Shown here: positions 25,201-40,671 of the stretch, piece by piece
Layout of the letters: each line of letters opens with the position of its first letter
Numbering within the stretch: position 1 is the first letter of the stretch
NCBI RefSeq assembly: GCF_000485595.1
Contig: NW_014577386.1
Span: 9,823 to 50,493, forward strand
Direction of reading: 5' to 3'
Length of the DNA: 40,671 nucleotides
Source: Priapulus caudatus
Lineage: Eukaryota > Priapulida > Priapulimorpha > Priapulimorphida > Priapulidae
Notes under the pieces: model-generated
Databases searched by the model: none
The model's input: only the letters and a program-made list of their open reading frames with translations
Told to the model about the DNA's origin: nothing
Made by a program: the position numbers and the translations under genes

Positions 25201-28200
25201 TCCAATCTATCTTCCTCTCTTTAACACTTCCACCCTTGCCAACAACACATCCTCCCCCTATTCTTCCAACTTCCCCTAATTTCTTCCACCCTACTCCTTT
25301 ATATCTACCCTTCACTACTTCACATTCTCTTTTCCACTCGGTCCTAACAATTCCTCATCCACCTTATTAACCTTCGCCCTTTATGCCACCAGTACCATTT
25401 CTGCCTCTCCTTGCCCCTTCTCCTCTTCCCCCACCCTCCCATTTCTTCACCTCTTATTCCAATATCCACTTCCTACCCTCATCTCCTTCACTTTCTCCAC
25501 CCTCCATAACCCTCACCTCTCCATTTCCACCTCCTCTCTCCCCCACCTTTTTCAATCTCCATCAAACTACCATCTCCATCTCCACCTTCTACATCTATCA
25601 TCAACCCATTCTTCACATTTTCTCCCTCAGTACATCGCAACATCTATCTTAATTCCTCCACATTCCGAATCCAACCCTTGCCTACCCGTTCTATATGAAT
25701 ACCCACATACCTCATTCTCCACCCTTCATCAACCTAATCTCTCCACCTCATCCCATCTCCTCCGCCTCCACTCTCCATCAACCCACCATCTCTACCTCTA
25801 CCTCCTACACTTGCCATCAACTCACTCTCCACCTTCTCCCCTCCTGCACATGTTAACTTTGACCTTTATCTCTCCACCCTCCAACTCTTCCCCACCCATT
25901 TTCTGTGAATATGCACATGTGTTTCTTTCTAAAAAATTTGTGTGACTCAATTTACAGCTACAAGAGAGACGATAGAAATGAGTAAGCGAGTAGCGGACGC
26001 TGGTGCTGATGCTGTGTTAGTGATCACACCAAGCTTTTTCAAGGCCAAGATGAACAATGTTGCCATTATTGATCATTTTACAAAGGTAGTGGCAGTAATT
26101 ATCTGTAGCAATCTATCACATTTGCATATAAACATTGGCTGTACTTCCATTCAAGCCACTTATACTGCTAATCAATAATCTATGGCCATGATAAAGATAT
26201 TAGTTAATCACTATTGCCCACTTGAAAATGTTTGGCTGCCCAGGGTTGTGAATTATATTCATGCTCCATTATCATGTCTATGTATGAACGTGTTATGCTG
26301 GTTGAACATAAAATGACATTAGTAGTTGTATAGCTTAAATAAAACGTTGAATGGTTGAGCATACACTTAAAAACTATATACAATTGTTTGTGAAATGTTA
26401 AACATTTGAAGTGGCAAACAAAAAAGTGTAACATCTGTTGGTCTAAATATAAAACTATTATATTCACAACATGAATACTACATTTACTAAAGATTATCCA
26501 GAAACCTGTTTCCAATATTGCATTTCCTATTGGCTAAGACCCTCATACCAATTTAAATAAATCTCCATTCTTTGTCCATCTGATTGATTTTATTTTAATC
26601 AAATGATGATGAATGACTAGTATTATCAAGCACAATCAGCATTGGAAATAGCAGACCAGTCTACCAGTCCAGGAAGTCAGAATAAAAATTTTAAATTGCG
26701 ATTGGCGGGGTTTTCAGACATTTCCAAGACTGATGTCACTCTGACTTTACAGGTGGCAGATGCAAGCCCAGTGCCTTTAATATTATACAACATGCCGGCA
26801 AACACTGTTGTAGATATGTCAGTTGATGCAGTCATTCAGCTTTCAGAGCACCCCAACATCATTGGCTTCAAGGACAGTGGTGGTGACGTGAGTATTGTTT
26901 GGTTACTAGTATCAACTCAATGTAGCTTCTGTTCTCTATATGTTGTAGATATTCATATTGCGTCGTTCGGGTAGTGCTAGTATGTGATAATTGTGGTACG
27001 TCTTATTCCGGAGGGATTACCAGATGCTTTATGCAGTGACTCTACCCAGGCTGCAGAATATTTTCTCGCTAGTGGTCATGCGAATAATTGTCAGTATGTT
27101 CATCTTTTTTTAATGTTTCTCCATATTATTTCACCACACTCATTTAGAGCAAAGTTGGGCCTGTAAATATATGGGATAGTTCAGTTAAATATGTTTGCCT
27201 GGCTGTGTGATATGATTGTGCATTTCCATATTATCAGTTGGCCAAACTTGGATACATAGTGCTCAAGACTAAAGATAATGGGTTTCAAGTGCTTGCTGGT
27301 TCTGCAGGATTTTTGCTTCCTTCCTATGTTATAGGTAAGTAAATTATATACACTACAGTATAATAACAACTTCATGATTGCTGCACATTTTGCACTGAAT
27401 TGATGTGTAGAGACTGAATGTTAGAAGCCGATTGTAAATAACCATAAAAAATGCTTGCACTGTTTTGCAATGTTAAATACGTTGCACAAATGTAGTCATA
27501 GATTACTGATGAAAACTAACTGCTTCAATAAGCTATACCAATATTGTAAATTCAGATATAGATTTTTTTTTCAGGTTTCATGATGAACAAATTTACCTGA
27601 TTTTCATGTGTTAAGTTTTCGTTTACCAATGTCAGTCATTTGTATACAGAGTCATAGCTAATGGGGAGCAGGGGGTAAAAGGGGGTGATTACCAGCTGGA
27701 TGTGGGTACTATTACGTGGTTGCCCATGTCGAACTGCCCTCGGTCATCTGCCCAGAGCTCAAACCCTGTGTGGCTTTGCCTCCCAAAGTAAAATAGGTTA
27801 GCTGCGGCCTGGTATAAGTGCATATATCATCATCGTTCTGTATAAGTGTTACTAATGTGCCCGATATAATGTATTCCTAGAATAACTTAAATAAAGTATG
27901 ATGGGAATCAAATTATGATGGATGGCATGAACATAGTTGAGCTGAAATATATTGATCTGCATTTAGGCTGTGTTGGTGGCATCTGTGCTGTAGCCAATAT
28001 TGTGGGCCAAACGGTGTGCGACGTTCACTCCCTCTATCACAAGGGCGACATGGAGACTGCCTTGCAACTTCAGCAAATGCTGATCGGACCGAATACAGCG
28101 GTGAGCTAGTATCTGATAGTGCACGTCTCACGGCGCCATCTACTGCGGGACATTTAGATGCGGGTATTACATGCAAGACTTATTATGCAGTCATAGTAAA

Positions 28201-29724
28201 GTAAAAGTTTGAAGTAGGGAAAGTGAAACACCTTGCTGTAGCAAGTTTTAGGTGGTAACATGCTATCAGGCTTTGGCAGTTCGTGTGTATCTACCTATTA
28301 TTAAAGAAAATTACCTCAATAAACATTGCCACAATTAACATCTTTTAACAATCATAACTTTTTTGTGGGTATTTATTATTAAAATGATTTGAAATTCATC
28401 AGGGTGACTATGCTGATAGATGCACCAGTGCTCCCTACAGGCTGTAGTATACATCTACTCGCATTGTATATGTGATTATATGATATCAAGAGCGCATTAA
28501 CCCCAGAGCGTACAACGCTGAAATAGGAAAACCATGGTGTCGTTTCAGCAAAATTAATAAAGTTTACCTACGTTATTTTGATACTTCTCTACCGGAATAT
28601 TATGCAGGAGTCATAGCTAGCCAATATAAGATCAACCGCTTGTCTCTACGATGTTCTTATGCCGAGATATAAAGCGATAAAAATCGAGTACTTCTAGGTA
28701 ATCCTAGCGCCATCTCACCGAGTAACACGCCTCTCCCGCGTTTAGTGACTGCTAATGTTGCTTCCGGTCGCCGCTTGGAGCGCTGACTCGTTACGTCATT
28801 ACTACAGAGTTTACTACAGCTAGCGTAAGAGTCGGGTCGCCATGGTGATGACCCGCCCCTTACGCTAGCTGTAGTAATAGACTAGTACCCGTCCCTTCTC
28901 ACACACCCCGCTCGATATAGGGCGGGGGGTGTGAGAAGGGACGGGTACCAGTCTAGCTGTTGTAAACGTTATAGTTTGAGTCATGGCTGCGACTGGATAT
29001 GTGAGAAGAGATAGTAGAAGGAAAGGGAATGTTAAATCAGCAACACTATCGCAGGAGCAAGTAAATTATATTACAACGCGTTTAAGACAAGAGAAGCAGG
29101 ATCACAGTGACGAGTTTTATTCGGCTATATATGATTCATCTCATTTATCAATGAACGACGGAAACATACGAGCTTTGTCGAAGCAACATTAGCAGTCACT
29201 AAACGCAGGACAGGCGTGTTACTCGGTGATATGGCGCTAGGATTACCTAGAAGTACTCGATTTTTATCACTTTATATCTCGGCATAGGAACATCGTAGAG
29301 ACAAGCGGTTCATCTTATATTGGCTAGCTATGACTCCTGCATAATATTCCGGTAGAGAAGTATCAAAATAAGGTAGGTAAACTTTATTAATTTTGCTGAA
29401 ACGACACCATGGTTTTCCTATTTCAGCGTTGTACGCTCTGGGGTTAATGCGCTCTTGATGATATCATCACTCATCAGGAGTGAATAATAATAAAATAATA
29501 GAATAATAGTGAATAATCTATCATTATTCACTCCTGATATTATCTTATATTATCGGTTGCAGGTCACAAAAACATTCGGTGTGTCAGGATTGAAGGCAGC
29601 GATGGAGTGGGTTGGTTTGTATGGAGGTCCAGCCCGAGCGCCGCTCCAACCGCTAACAGCTGAGGAGCGTATAGCACTGAGAAGGGCATTCTTGGCTTCA
29701 GAATTGATCAAGGATAACCTGTAA
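22205..29724 (+). CDS. HOGA1: 4-hydroxy-2-oxoglutarate aldolase, mitochondrial
   Basis: Class I aldolase of the DapA/NAL family that splits 4-hydroxy-2-oxoglutarate into pyruvate and glyoxylate in hydroxyproline breakdown. Exons are 22205-22490, 25010-25138, 25958-26085, 26753-26887, 27238-27334, 27967-28100 and 29563-29724, giving 356 residues (human about 327). Residues 1-50 are rich in Arg, with no Asp or Glu before residue 30 and Asp34 the only acidic residue, as in a mitochondrial leader. Landmarks are [15 protein letters not shown] (101-105), LYNMPANT with the catalytic Tyr193, GFKDSGGD with the Schiff-base Lys221, [10 protein letters not shown], and C-terminal [14 protein letters not shown]. 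The usual Tyr pair after the TP motif is Phe-Phe here (165-166); see findings. Intron 1 holds a 1.9-kb element and intron 6 a long-TIR element. The 5' side is shared head to head with UBTD. Confidence 0.95.
22597..24498. mobile_element. 1.9-kb member of the CAGGGTGCGAAATTAA family, TSD CTATGC
   Basis: The left end CAGGGTGCGAAATTAACGG and the right end TTAATTTCTACCCTTG are separated by 1.9 kb. A perfect 6-base CTATGC flanks them (22591-22596 and 24499-24504). The last about 330 bases align with the short copies at 17230 and 38668. The middle contains a GCTCCCG palindrome, a GGGCAAGC dispersed repeat (23596-23716) and inverted AGCTCTCGTAAAA words near 24080-24150. No transposase was recognised. 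It occupies much of HOGA1 intron 1. Confidence 0.8.
23596..23716. repeat. Dispersed GGGCAAGC repeat, copy 2
   Basis: The fuller of the two copies, with an extra GGCCCGGGGCAACC...CCCCCGGGCAAG palindrome. It is nested inside the 22597-24498 element. Confidence 0.7.
24780..24870. repeat. GT-rich microsatellite
   Basis: GTGTGTG and GCGTGCAG runs ending in a stretch of seven to eight Gs, in HOGA1 intron 1 about 150 bases before exon 2. Confidence 0.8.
25190..25910. repeat. Long pyrimidine tract almost free of G
   Basis: About 700 bases of the sense strand in HOGA1 intron 2 consist mostly of C, T and A, with TCCACC, CATCTCC and CTTCCCC words and hardly any G. Open frames here are compositional. 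It may bind pyrimidine-tract proteins in RNA or be an old CCT-type satellite. Confidence 0.7.
28878..28955. mobile_element. 78-bp palindromic TA element, copy 2
   Basis: It begins TAGACTAGTACCCGTCCC and ends GGGACGGGTACCAGTCTA. The arms extend through TTCTCACACACCCC to form an almost complete hairpin. Its ends match 18751-18818. It is inserted inside the long-TIR element, so it is the younger insertion. Confidence 0.75.
28983..29192 (+). CDS. 69-residue frame inside the long-TIR element
   Basis: It starts [18 protein letters not shown] in good context (GTCATGG), continues [18 protein letters not shown] and ends just inside the right inverted repeat. The peptide is rich in Arg, Lys and Asp with a likely helix around residues 22-40, and I know no match. 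It may be a remnant or first exon of a transposon protein, or a chance frame. Confidence 0.3.
   Translation: MAATGYVRRDSRRKGNVKSATLSQEQVNYITTRLRQEKQDHSDEFYSAIYDSSHLSMNDGNIRALSKQH
29473..29538. mobile_element. Short palindromic element, copy 1
   Basis: ATCAGGAGTGAATAAT is inverted as ATTATTCACTCCTGAT around an AATAATAG-rich loop. It ends 24 bases before the HOGA1 last exon. A second copy lies at 29870-29910. Confidence 0.7.
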
Positions 29725-29869
29725 ACTGCTGCATAGTGGGTGACTAACGTCTTGCCAACTTTTACACTCGGGATAGTTTATATAGTTTATGCAATAGTTG
29801 GTTGTTGTGCCCGCTAGTTTATATAACCTGCAGTATTACATAGATATGGCATCTAAACAGCATAATAGG

Positions 29870-29910
29870 ATCAGGAGTGAATAATAGAATCTCTATTATT
29901 CACTCCTGAT
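29870..29910. mobile_element. Short palindromic element, copy 2
   Basis: A 41-base near-perfect hairpin with the same arms as copy 1 (ATCAGGAGTGAATAATAGA), in the probable HOGA1 3' UTR. In RNA it would form a stable stem. Confidence 0.7.
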
Positions 29911-31390
29911 AGGATGATGTACAAAAGAAATATTTTAGAAATCTCAACATAACATTAGCCATGTTCGACCCATCCAAAAAAATTGAATATTAATGTATCA
30001 AGATCTGTTTACCCACAACAGTATCCTGTCAGTTTGATTAGACACATTCCATCTGCCACCCCATTGTGTGATACTATAATTTCTAATGTTGTTATTTTAT
30101 TAGGGTAAGATCGCTAGAGGGAATGTTAAAACATATTTATGTGATTTGAGAAAAATTCACTCTGTACTAACCAACACAATTGGTGAATTTTATATGAAAT
30201 TCTAATTCCCATCAACTTATTACATGTGATAGTTCACTAGTCTGATTTATCATGTATTATATTGTTCTCCTGGTTGTAGAATAGTATTGAGTTTGCGTCT
30301 TGCATGAAAGTTCATTTCGAACAACTTATTTCCTGCATAACATTATGTCTATACAACATAAAAGTGGGGAGAGTGGCATATAATAGGATAGAGAATTTTT
30401 TTATAGGTTGTTTTGAGCTTGTAATTATGACCGTATAGGATATTATTCATTGACCTTCATTTTATTCTCAGTTATAAAGTTGTTATAACACATAGCTAAA
30501 ACAAGTCACAGTTTCTGCGTGATTATGGCTATGAGAGCACTTATATTTTTTATCTTTTGTAATAACATGATGCATATATGTATGCAGAAACTGAAGCAAC
30601 AATAAACAAGTTTGACACTTGAACGATTGTTAAACGTCGAACTTTCCATTATTTACGTAGCCACTTCACCAGCTTTCCATGCAAGCTTCTTTCACGATGT
30701 GTTCGATTCACAATGCGCTTCATACCCGTTTCAATGTGTGTCATCTACGATAATGCTGTTTCATTGTAAATGCCCTTGTCATTTGTGCTAGAAGCTTCCC
30801 ATTTATAGCGAGAGGTAATATCACTGCCAATATCTAGCCTGGTGCACCAGGAAAGGCTAACAGTAGGGCAGGCAATAGGTATCATTTATGAACAGTGCTG
30901 TGCACTCTAGGAAGCCCGTATCTTGGGAAGGGAAAAATACATTTGGTGAAGTCTATACTATTATGCTAGGCAGTATTACGTCAGTAGACACGTAGTAAAG
31001 TAAGTAAGATTATGCCACTAAATTCTCTCGACAGGTCGCTATTGTCAACCCGTTACTTCATCCAAGCTCAAATCTTAGCTGAGACATTGAACTGTAACTA
31101 TAACGTACAGCATTAATTAAGCACGATGTAAATGGCTCATCCAAAGTAGTTGTAGAGATACATCATCACTGTGGAGACACAGTATGATCACTGTTAAACC
31201 GTTAATGATCTGCAGGCTTTATCACACCTTGTACGATTTTGACATAAAAATGAGATGTGACTTAAAATGTCTCTCTAGATGTGTCTACTATCTGGAAAAC
31301 TGATTCATAGTTTTCCAGATACTATTCAGAATAGTAATAGGGACTACATGATATCGAGGCCTATATGTTGTGCTCCTGGTAATATCACGA
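29911..31390. other. HOGA1 3' flank, no gene seen
   Basis: AT-rich sequence with the candidate poly(A) signal near 30601. No splice-bounded coding segment or RNA gene was recognised. Confidence 0.45.
30601..30606 (+). terminator. Possible HOGA1 poly(A) signal
   Basis: This is the first clear AATAAA I see after the HOGA1 stop, about 880 bases downstream. The intervening sequence is AT-rich with no coding signal, so it may be 3' UTR. An earlier variant signal may be used instead. Confidence 0.3.
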
Positions 31391-31394
31391 GTAC

Positions 31395-31590
31395 CAAAAT
31401 GAATACCAATGAACTAATACCATAAATGAATACCATAAATACCATAAATGAATACCATAAATGAATACCATAAATACCATGAATACCATAAATGAATACC
31501 ATAAATAAATACCAATAAACCAATACCATAAATGAATACCATAAATGAATACCATAAATACCATGAGTACTATAAATGAATACCAATAAG
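31395..31590. repeat. GAATACCATAAAT minisatellite
   Basis: The words GAATACCATAAAT and ACCATAAATACCAT repeat about fifteen times with small changes. The minus-strand frame through it is an artefact of the repeat. Confidence 0.9.
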
Positions 31591-32060
31591 CTACCTATAT
31601 CTTGTCAGACATTTCATCAGGTTCGTCTGCCGCAATAGTTAACAGAAGATTATAGTCGAGGACTTGAGACAACTAAACCAGCTACATCCAATACACAGTT
31701 AAAGCACCAGTGAAAAGGTCCGAACTGCTAACAGACCTCTACAACATTCACAGCACTGCATACACACGCACGCACGCACGCACATACATAATGAAAGCAC
31801 AACTCATGAAAGGCATCAGGATCTTCAGGTATATGGAAGCAATGGCATTCGTACGCTTAAAAGGTGGGACGACCACAGATTAAAAATAAATGCAGGCTGG
31901 AACAATTAACAAACAACTTTTCAGACATGTAAACATAAGCTCTTCGTAGCTCTAGTTCTATGGCCCCCATGCACCATGATAGGCCTATAATTCTACCACG
32001 GAGCACAGCGAGAAGAGGTAGAGCTATGCTCGCCACTACTTGACCATTTGCACGTGATGT
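31591..32060. other. Intergenic, nothing recognised
   Basis: Contains a CACG microsatellite at about 31763-31785. No gene or transposon ends were seen. Confidence 0.45.
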
Positions 32061-32068
32061 GGCTTCTG

Positions 32069-32276
32069 TTAAACGAATGTCTCAGAGGTCATCGCGATCT
32101 TGCAGGCCGTGATCCTGCACGCAAGCGCGGTCATGTCTCTAATGCAGCACAGCGCCTGGGACTGGCGCGGCAGCTCGGGACTCAGAATAAAGCTATTGGC
32201 CGTGTTGGAGTGAGAGAAGTAACCGTCGTCCCACAGCGGCGAGTGCAGAGACTGCAAGGACTCGGTGTCGTACTTA
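32069..32276 (-). CDS. Candidate terminal exon of an unrecognised gene
   Basis: The minus-strand frame ending at TAA 32071-32069 is open back to about 32398. From about 32276 downward its third codon positions are strongly G/C, unlike the AT-rich surroundings but like the UBTD exons. A possible acceptor is the AG at 32278-32277, preceded by a T-rich tract. The peptide contains SLHSPLWDDGYFSHSNTANS, LSPELPRQSQALCCIRD and ends with TSETFV. I do not recognise the family and found no upstream exon on this strand before NMNAT. It could be the 3' end of a gene that encloses NMNAT, a decayed duplicate, or a chance open frame. A strong donor-like GTAAGT sits at the same place as the proposed acceptor, so the boundary is unsure. 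Confidence 0.4.
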
Positions 32277-33150
32277 CTGTTGTCGTCAAAATACGCGGGA
32301 CGGCGTGCAAAAGAGAAAAATCGTGCATATGAAGGCTCGGCAAGGTGAATGCGATTGCGGTCATACGGATGATGTACGGCACACGTGCAATGGAATAGTC
32401 ACCACAAACACTTTCACACTGTACCCTATGATGATAGTGAAATGTGCAGAACAAATTAAATGAGATGAAGTCTGCCCAATTTGAGATTGGTTCAAACTAC
32501 CATATATATAATGACAGTAAAGCGAGGAAATACAGGAATGAGGAGAGATTCTGTTCCATTGCCACAGAACTTGATCACTTGTACGAGTGCAGGAAATTTT
32601 TCACACACTGATACTTATTTCGATTTTTCCTAAAAATGGAAATTATCTGGAGAATAACATGGGAAAAAGCAAAACAGTAAAATAATGTATATGACAAAGG
32701 AAATCTATTATCATTACAATTATTAAATATATATAGAAATAAACGTGCACATGGATATATGCATATATATGCAAATAACATATAAAATATTCTCAATTGG
32801 CAGTAAACCCCTCAATAGATTTTCTATCGTGCCTCCAAAGCTATAAATTACCATGATAATAATAAACTTCGTTGACACAATTACGACCCAATCGATATAG
32901 TGTTTCACATGGGAATACAGCCAGCTACAATCAATTAACATTTTACGGCAGATAGTACACTTCTCTGGGAAATTGCATCATCGACTAGACAACCATAACA
33001 TTGAAATTGTTTTATACTATAGTATTGGGATGCAAACATATCACCAATTCTACATACATAGCTCAAATATATCACATCCTAACACAGCTTAACATAGCTC
33101 AGGACTGACAGCTGGCTCTAGATAAATGCATTATAAATGAGACTAAGTAA

Positions 33151-33469
33151 CAGGGTTCTCCCCAGGGCTTTAACTCATGGCGGGTCCGACATTCATTCAA
33201 CGCTGAAGCTAATTTGCAACATCTCATAAATTCTCCGACATACCTCAATTGCCTAATCAACATGTCTTAATTTCAAGCTGTAACAATCCCGACATGGTCA
33301 TGCTGTTTTTACAGCGTGAAGTATGCATCTCCGAACTGATCGAGTTTACTTGCATATTAGGGCCACTTACGACATGCATAATGAACTCAAATTGGTTCAT
33401 CCTCCTTCCAGGCCCTCCCCTTTCCATCCATAAACAGCATGCTTTTTGAAATTCCTAGGGAGAACCCTG
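33151..33469. mobile_element. CAGGGTTCTCC-type TIR element
   Basis: It begins CAGGGTTCTCCCCAGGG and ends CCTAGGGAGAACCCTG, with 14 of 16 terminal bases paired. No convincing target duplication was found. It lies between the candidate exon and the NMNAT stop. A lone similar end CAGGGTTCTCCAAG sits at 568. Confidence 0.65.
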
Positions 33470-33875
33470 ATCCCTAAGATGTACCACTGACTGCCATCAT
33501 ATGGGTTCTTAGTGGTTATTTAAAAACGACAAAATTTGACTTGAGGTTTAAACATATGGGTTATCGTGTACTCCACTAGCTTAATTAGCGAATTACTGAC
33601 ATTAAGAACAATAGACATGTAATAGCTAACTAGTAACTACAGTAACCAGCTGCCTGTTCCACTACTCAAAAGTAACGAGCAGTATGACATATGACAGTGG
33701 ATTTGTAATATGGAAACGCCCACATTATCACTGTGCAAAAACCACTTTTATAGCAACTCAGCAATGAGTTTCACGGTAATGCACAATAACAGTCGACCTT
33801 GTACACGTGCAGTCTGGGACTGCATGTAATAAATATTCATACATTGCAAACAATACCTGAGACAGATGGCAAAGC

Positions 33876-39960
<6,085 letters not shown>

Positions 39961-40005
39961 TGTACTGTGTACAGTGTACTGTACTCTGTAGGCCTACAGA
40001 CACAG

Positions 40006-40289
40006 GGCGCAAATCCACTTTAGGCACCTTAGCCCGTATCATCAACTGATGCACAGACTTTCCGTATATCAAGGAATGATGCAAAAACCCTGATCCTAAC
40101 CCTAAGTCATAAACTATAACCTTATGTATCACGAAGTGTGTTACTGTTACTGTTAGGGTTAGGGTTAGGGTTAGGGTTTAAGGTTTTTTGCATCATTCTT
40201 TGATATACGGAAAGTCTGTGCATCAGCTGATGATACACAAAAATCTGTGCATCACTTCGTGATACCTAAGGTGCCTAAAGTGGATTTGC
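40006..40289. mobile_element. Foldback element with telomeric repeats, 8-bp TSD
   Basis: The arms GCAAATCCACTTTAGGCACC and inverse, with inner arms around CAGACTTTCCGTATATCAA, span nearly the whole element. AGACACAG flanks both sides (39998-40005 and 40290-40297). The loop contains CCTAACCCTAA at about 40094 and four TTAGGG units at 40153-40178. There is no coding frame. Confidence 0.85.
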
Positions 40290-40299
40290 AGACACAGTG

Positions 40300-40671
40300 T
40301 ATAGGCACTTGTACTTGTAGCTCTAGTAGTACCGGTAGTGGTAGTAGTAGTACTAGTATTAGTAACACTATAGTCTGCGTACAGTTGCCGCTGGTGGCGT
40401 ACCGGTTGCGGCAGCTGGCCGTGGCCAGCGGCAACTGTACGCGGGCTATAGTTACTAGAGCTAAGGCACTTGGAGCGTTTCAATAAAATATAATGCTCAA
40501 TAAATACGAAATCTATTTACTACCAAAGTCTTAATGTTTCTCAACTCTTTACATAAACTGCGCAACGGGAGCGAACGCGAGAATTTCGTCAGGCTTTTGT
40601 GGGATTTCACGGGGAACAGCCCGGTTTACAACCCCAGCCAGATGTTTTTATAAAAAATTAACACTGTTCTT
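40300..40671. other. Right flank, no gene seen
   Basis: Contains GTAGTA-type microsatellite sequence (about 40310-40365). A GC-rich hairpin at about 40373-40447 pairs ACTATAGTCTGCGTACAGTTGCC with its inverse across GTGGCGTACC. Nothing coding was recognised. Confidence 0.45.

Larger units (their letters stand above)
28486..29458. mobile_element. DNA element with about 279-bp terminal inverted repeats
   Basis: The arms at 28486-28764 and 29180-29458 are near-identical inverted repeats starting TCAAGAGCGCATTAA. TGATA flanks both sides (28481-28485 and 29459-29463) as a possible 5-base duplication. The centre has a hairpin at 28811-28877, a smaller TA element at 28878-28955, and a short frame at 28983-29192. 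It lies in the last intron of HOGA1. The superfamily is not identified. Confidence 0.85.

Noticed and set aside
31344-31586. Repetitive minus-strand frame with many Gly-Ile-His units
   Set aside because: Translation of the GAATACCATAAAT minisatellite.

Overview
This window is nuclear DNA from a multicellular animal, most likely an invertebrate. It holds four recognisable intron-rich genes with canonical GT–AG introns. Large repeat-filled introns and gaps separate the exons. TTAGGG/CCCTAA-type arrays fit a metazoan, but the sequence gives no safe call to phylum. There is no operon, prophage or CRISPR array.

Layout. (1) 1–6809, +: a dihydropteridine reductase gene (QDPR) whose first exon lies upstream of the window; six exons and the stop are present. 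Its first visible intron carries a telomere-repeat foldback element and a 1.3-kb inverted-repeat element. (2) 6810–14622: a long stretch with no recognised gene, holding a QDPR poly(A) signal, degenerate tandem repeats and a CpG-richer patch. (3) 14623–21665, −: a complete five-exon UBTD1/2-type ubiquitin-domain gene. (4) 21666–22204: a 539-bp divergent promoter with an ETS-type site and a CCAAT box. (5) 22205–29724, +: a complete seven-exon 4-hydroxy-2-oxoglutarate aldolase gene (HOGA1) with a predicted mitochondrial leader. (6) 29725–33875: mostly non-coding, with a satellite and one GC-rich minus-strand candidate exon at about 32069–32276. (7) 33876–39678, −: a complete eight-exon nicotinamide-nucleotide adenylyltransferase gene (NMNAT), probably nuclear. 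(8) 39679–40671: its promoter and a second telomere-repeat foldback element.

The genes are housekeeping metabolism: tetrahydrobiopterin recycling (QDPR), hydroxyproline/glyoxylate breakdown (HOGA1), NAD synthesis (NMNAT), and a ubiquitin-pathway adaptor (UBTD). I see no shared pathway beyond QDPR using NADH. The only structural coupling is the head-to-head UBTD/HOGA1 pair.

The most unusual content is the non-autonomous DNA-transposon population. Several elements start CAG and end CTG (one TTG) with 6-bp target duplications. Two foldback elements carry telomeric repeats between their inverted arms. One element has 279-bp inverted repeats around a short reading frame, and one locus is a nested three-layer insertion.
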